Origin: Nitrospirota bacterium
Lineage (GTDB): Bacteria > Nitrospirota > Thermodesulfovibrionia > Thermodesulfovibrionales > JdFR-85
Assembly: GCA_013152195.1 (NCBI GenBank)
Contig: JAADGU010000125.1
Coordinates: 1 to 7,023 of the forward strand
DNA: 7,023 nucleotides
Direction: 5' to 3'
In this document: positions 6,315-7,023 of the stretch, piece after piece
Layout of the letters: every line of letters begins with the position of its first letter
Numbering within the stretch: position 1 is the stretch's first letter
Position numbers and translations under genes: made by a program
Notes under the pieces: model-generated
Told to the model about the DNA's origin: nothing
Database searches by the model: none
Seen by the model: the letters and a program-made list of their open reading frames with translations, nothing else

Positions 6315-6551
6315 TCACCGTTTAATGAAAAAATGCAGCGTTCCTTCATCTTCCCTGAATTCAAGCAATTCATATCCGGTATTCCTGCATAATGACGGGA
6401 TAGCAAGTCTGGTGCTGCTATCATTGGCCATTACCTGGAGCACCTTGCCCTTTTTCATGCCTTCCAGTGCCTTCATTGTCAGAACGGTTGGTCCCGGACA
6501 TGAAAGCCCCTTAACATCCAGTATCTTGTCAACCCTGATCTCTTTTGACAC
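6315..6551 (-). CDS. tusA: TusA-family (SirA/YedF-like) sulfur carrier protein
   Basis: TusA-family proteins carry persulfide sulfur on a conserved Cys and pass it on for tRNA thiolation, molybdenum cofactor synthesis, sulfur oxidation or, in YedF relatives, selenium metabolism. The 78-residue product has the signature DVKGLSCPGP: the active Cys is residue 18 in CPxP at the first helix. It continues with TVLTMKALEGMKKGKVLQV and ends in a strand-rich C-terminus, LLEFREDEGTLHFFIKR. A second Cys at 55 is not part of the signature. The start is GTG, fixed by AAAGGAG six bases upstream and by an in-frame stop at 6600-6602. It lies upstream of selA on the same strand but is separated by a terminator. 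A sigma54 element ends just before its ribosome binding site. The paralogue type is uncertain, since many genomes have several TusA-like proteins with different partners; the symbol marks the family. Confidence 0.88.
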   Translation of the reverse strand: MSKEIRVDKILDVKGLSCPGPTVLTMKALEGMKKGKVLQVMANDSSTRLAIPSLCRNTGYELLEFREDEGTLHFFIKR

Positions 6552-6557
6552 CCCAGA

Positions 6558-6564
6558 CTCCTTT
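6558..6564 (-). promoter_or_regulatory. Ribosome binding site fixing the tusA GTG start
   Basis: AAAGGAG lies six bases before GTG at 6549-6551. With the sigma54 start predicted at 6565 the transcript would begin immediately before it, giving a leader of about 14 nt. Confidence 0.8.
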
Positions 6565-6575
6565 GCAGTAGTTGA

Positions 6576-6592
6576 TGCAAGGATAGTGCCAA
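6576..6592 (-). promoter_or_regulatory. Sigma54 (RpoN) -24/-12 promoter of the tusA-family gene
   Basis: The reverse strand reads TTGGCAC (6586-6592), five bases, then TTGCA (6576-6580). It matches the YTGGCAC-N5-TTGCW consensus with the required GG and GC at exact spacing. Counting 12 bases from the GC puts the start at about 6565, just ahead of the AAAGGAG ribosome binding site. Such promoters are silent without an AAA+ enhancer-binding protein, whose gene is not in the window. Confidence 0.75.
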
Positions 6593-6701
6593 GTCGCGAT
6601 TATCCGGGGGCTCGCTTGGCTGTGTTTCCATCTCTCTTTGCGGGGGGAGGATGCTGGGGATAAAGATAGCCCCGTTAGGGTGCAATGTTATCATGGCAGG
6701 C

Positions 6702-6751
6702 CTGTCCCGTTCGGCACAGGCAATCCGGCTCTTCTGTGCCGTAACGGACAG
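6702..6751. promoter_or_regulatory. Pair of CTGT-N10-ACAG dyads, candidate enhancer sites for a sigma54 activator
   Basis: CTGTCCCGTTCGGCACAG (6702-6719) and CTGTGCCGTAACGGACAG (6734-6751) are two 18-bp partial palindromes. Their centres are 32 bp apart, about three helical turns, and lie about 145 and 178 bp upstream of the predicted tusA start. The two are also near inverted copies of each other, so the whole stretch (6701-6752) could fold into a bulged stem of about 18 bp with a 14-base loop. Position and symmetry favour protein binding over an RNA role. Confidence 0.55.
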
Positions 6752-6894
6752 GTGTTCTGTGTTTGATTTATCGTTTGCGTATGCTTTAATCTATAGTATG
6801 CTGCATTTCATGCAGCCCCTGCGCAGCTCAGAACAGAACTAAAACAAAAGAACCGCTATAAAGGCTGTACCACCTGCATGAACTGGCTGTCTTA

Positions 6895-7023
6895 TCATAT
6901 AGGAGAAGAATACGCGATAGCATTAATATGCTTTGCCCTCTCAATCAGGGTCCTGTCCCTCTCCCGCTCGGAAAACCCAGCCCTAGACAAAGAGAAAAGA
7001 AGCAGAATGTTCCTCATCAGCTC
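6895..7023 (-). CDS. 3' end of an unrecognised - strand gene, cut by the window edge
   Basis: The frame is open from the window edge for 42 codons and ends at TGA, followed at once by TAA. The product fragment begins ELMRNILLLFSLSRAGF, continues with a charged stretch SERERDRTLIERAKHIN and ends AIAYSSPI. The mix of amphipathic helix and tidy ending looks like a real C-terminus, and the other two reverse frames close quickly near the edge. A + strand frame is open here too, but its product is Pro-rich and unconvincing. No family is recognised and the fragment is too short for a function. If real, it would lie upstream of tusA on the same strand, about 340 bases away. Confidence 0.4.
   Translation of the reverse strand, partial: ELMRNILLLFSLSRAGFSERERDRTLIERAKHINAIAYSSPI

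Larger units (their letters stand above)
6552..6894. other. Intergenic region of about 340 bases upstream of tusA
   Basis: This stretch has no ORF that I can support. It holds, from tusA outward, the ribosome binding site, the sigma54 element, the paired CTGT/ACAG dyads and a small hairpin GCTGCAT-TTC-ATGCAGC (6800-6816) without a T run. No terminator for the right-hand partial gene and no good sigma70 promoter for tusA were seen. Confidence 0.6.

Noticed and set aside
6247..6663. A 138-codon + strand ORF over the tusA region
   Set aside because: It is antisense to the clear TusA signature and its product is not family-like.
6479..6694. A 71-codon - strand ORF overlapping the start of tusA in another frame
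   Set aside because: It overlaps tusA by more than 70 bases, has a poor ribosome binding site and no family resemblance, and the sigma54 element lies inside it.
6701..6752. The bulged inverted repeat as an integron attC site, tRNA(Sec) or terminator
   Set aside because: It has no attC core sites, no tRNA T-loop or acceptor pattern, and no adjacent T run.
6895..6899. The TGA ending the right-hand ORF as a selenocysteine codon
   Set aside because: It is followed immediately by an in-frame TAA, so recoding would add only one residue.

Overview
The window looks like chromosomal DNA from a Gram-negative, probably anaerobic and possibly autotrophic bacterium. The signs are a BamD-type outer-membrane lipoprotein, a GltD-like flavoprotein with a C-terminal ferredoxin domain, a stand-alone siroheme synthase module, the archaeal-type bifunctional fructose-1,6-bisphosphate aldolase/phosphatase, SelA and a TusA-family protein. 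This mix fits deep-branching lineages such as Nitrospirota (Thermodesulfovibrionia-like) or similar sulfur-metabolising anaerobes. That placement is inference from gene content, not from a marker gene. No tRNA, rRNA, CRISPR array or insertion sequence was seen.

Left part, + strand (1-2501): the 3' part of a GltD/DsrL-like NAD(P)H:FAD oxidoreductase, whose frame is broken by what looks like one extra G near 378. After a gap of about 110 bases come bamD and a precorrin-2 dehydrogenase/sirohydrochlorin ferrochelatase gene, overlapping by GTGA.

Middle, - strand (2489-4328): an MTH1187-family small protein gene followed 22 bases later by fbp (class V FBPase), then, further upstream, a gene for an HU-type nucleoid protein. 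The 3' ends of fbp and the siroheme gene overlap by 13 bases in convergent orientation. HU has a near-consensus sigma70-type promoter and a leader of about 230 nt. The leader holds two mutually exclusive hairpins and a 10-codon ORF with a strong Shine-Dalgarno.

Right part, - strand (4601-7023): selA, with its own sigma70-type promoter behind a clear intrinsic terminator. Upstream of that is a tusA-family gene with a textbook sigma54 (-24/-12) element ending at its ribosome binding site. Two CTGT-N10-ACAG dyads, 32 bp apart centre to centre, lie about 145-178 bp upstream of the predicted start, where an enhancer-binding protein would bind. The window ends in the 3' end of an unrecognised - strand ORF.

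Together the genes suggest anabolic and redox housekeeping (gluconeogenesis, siroheme for sulfite/nitrite reductases, outer-membrane assembly, selenocysteine synthesis) plus a separately switched sulfur/selenium carrier. The most interesting signals are the sigma54/enhancer architecture at tusA and the complex HU leader.
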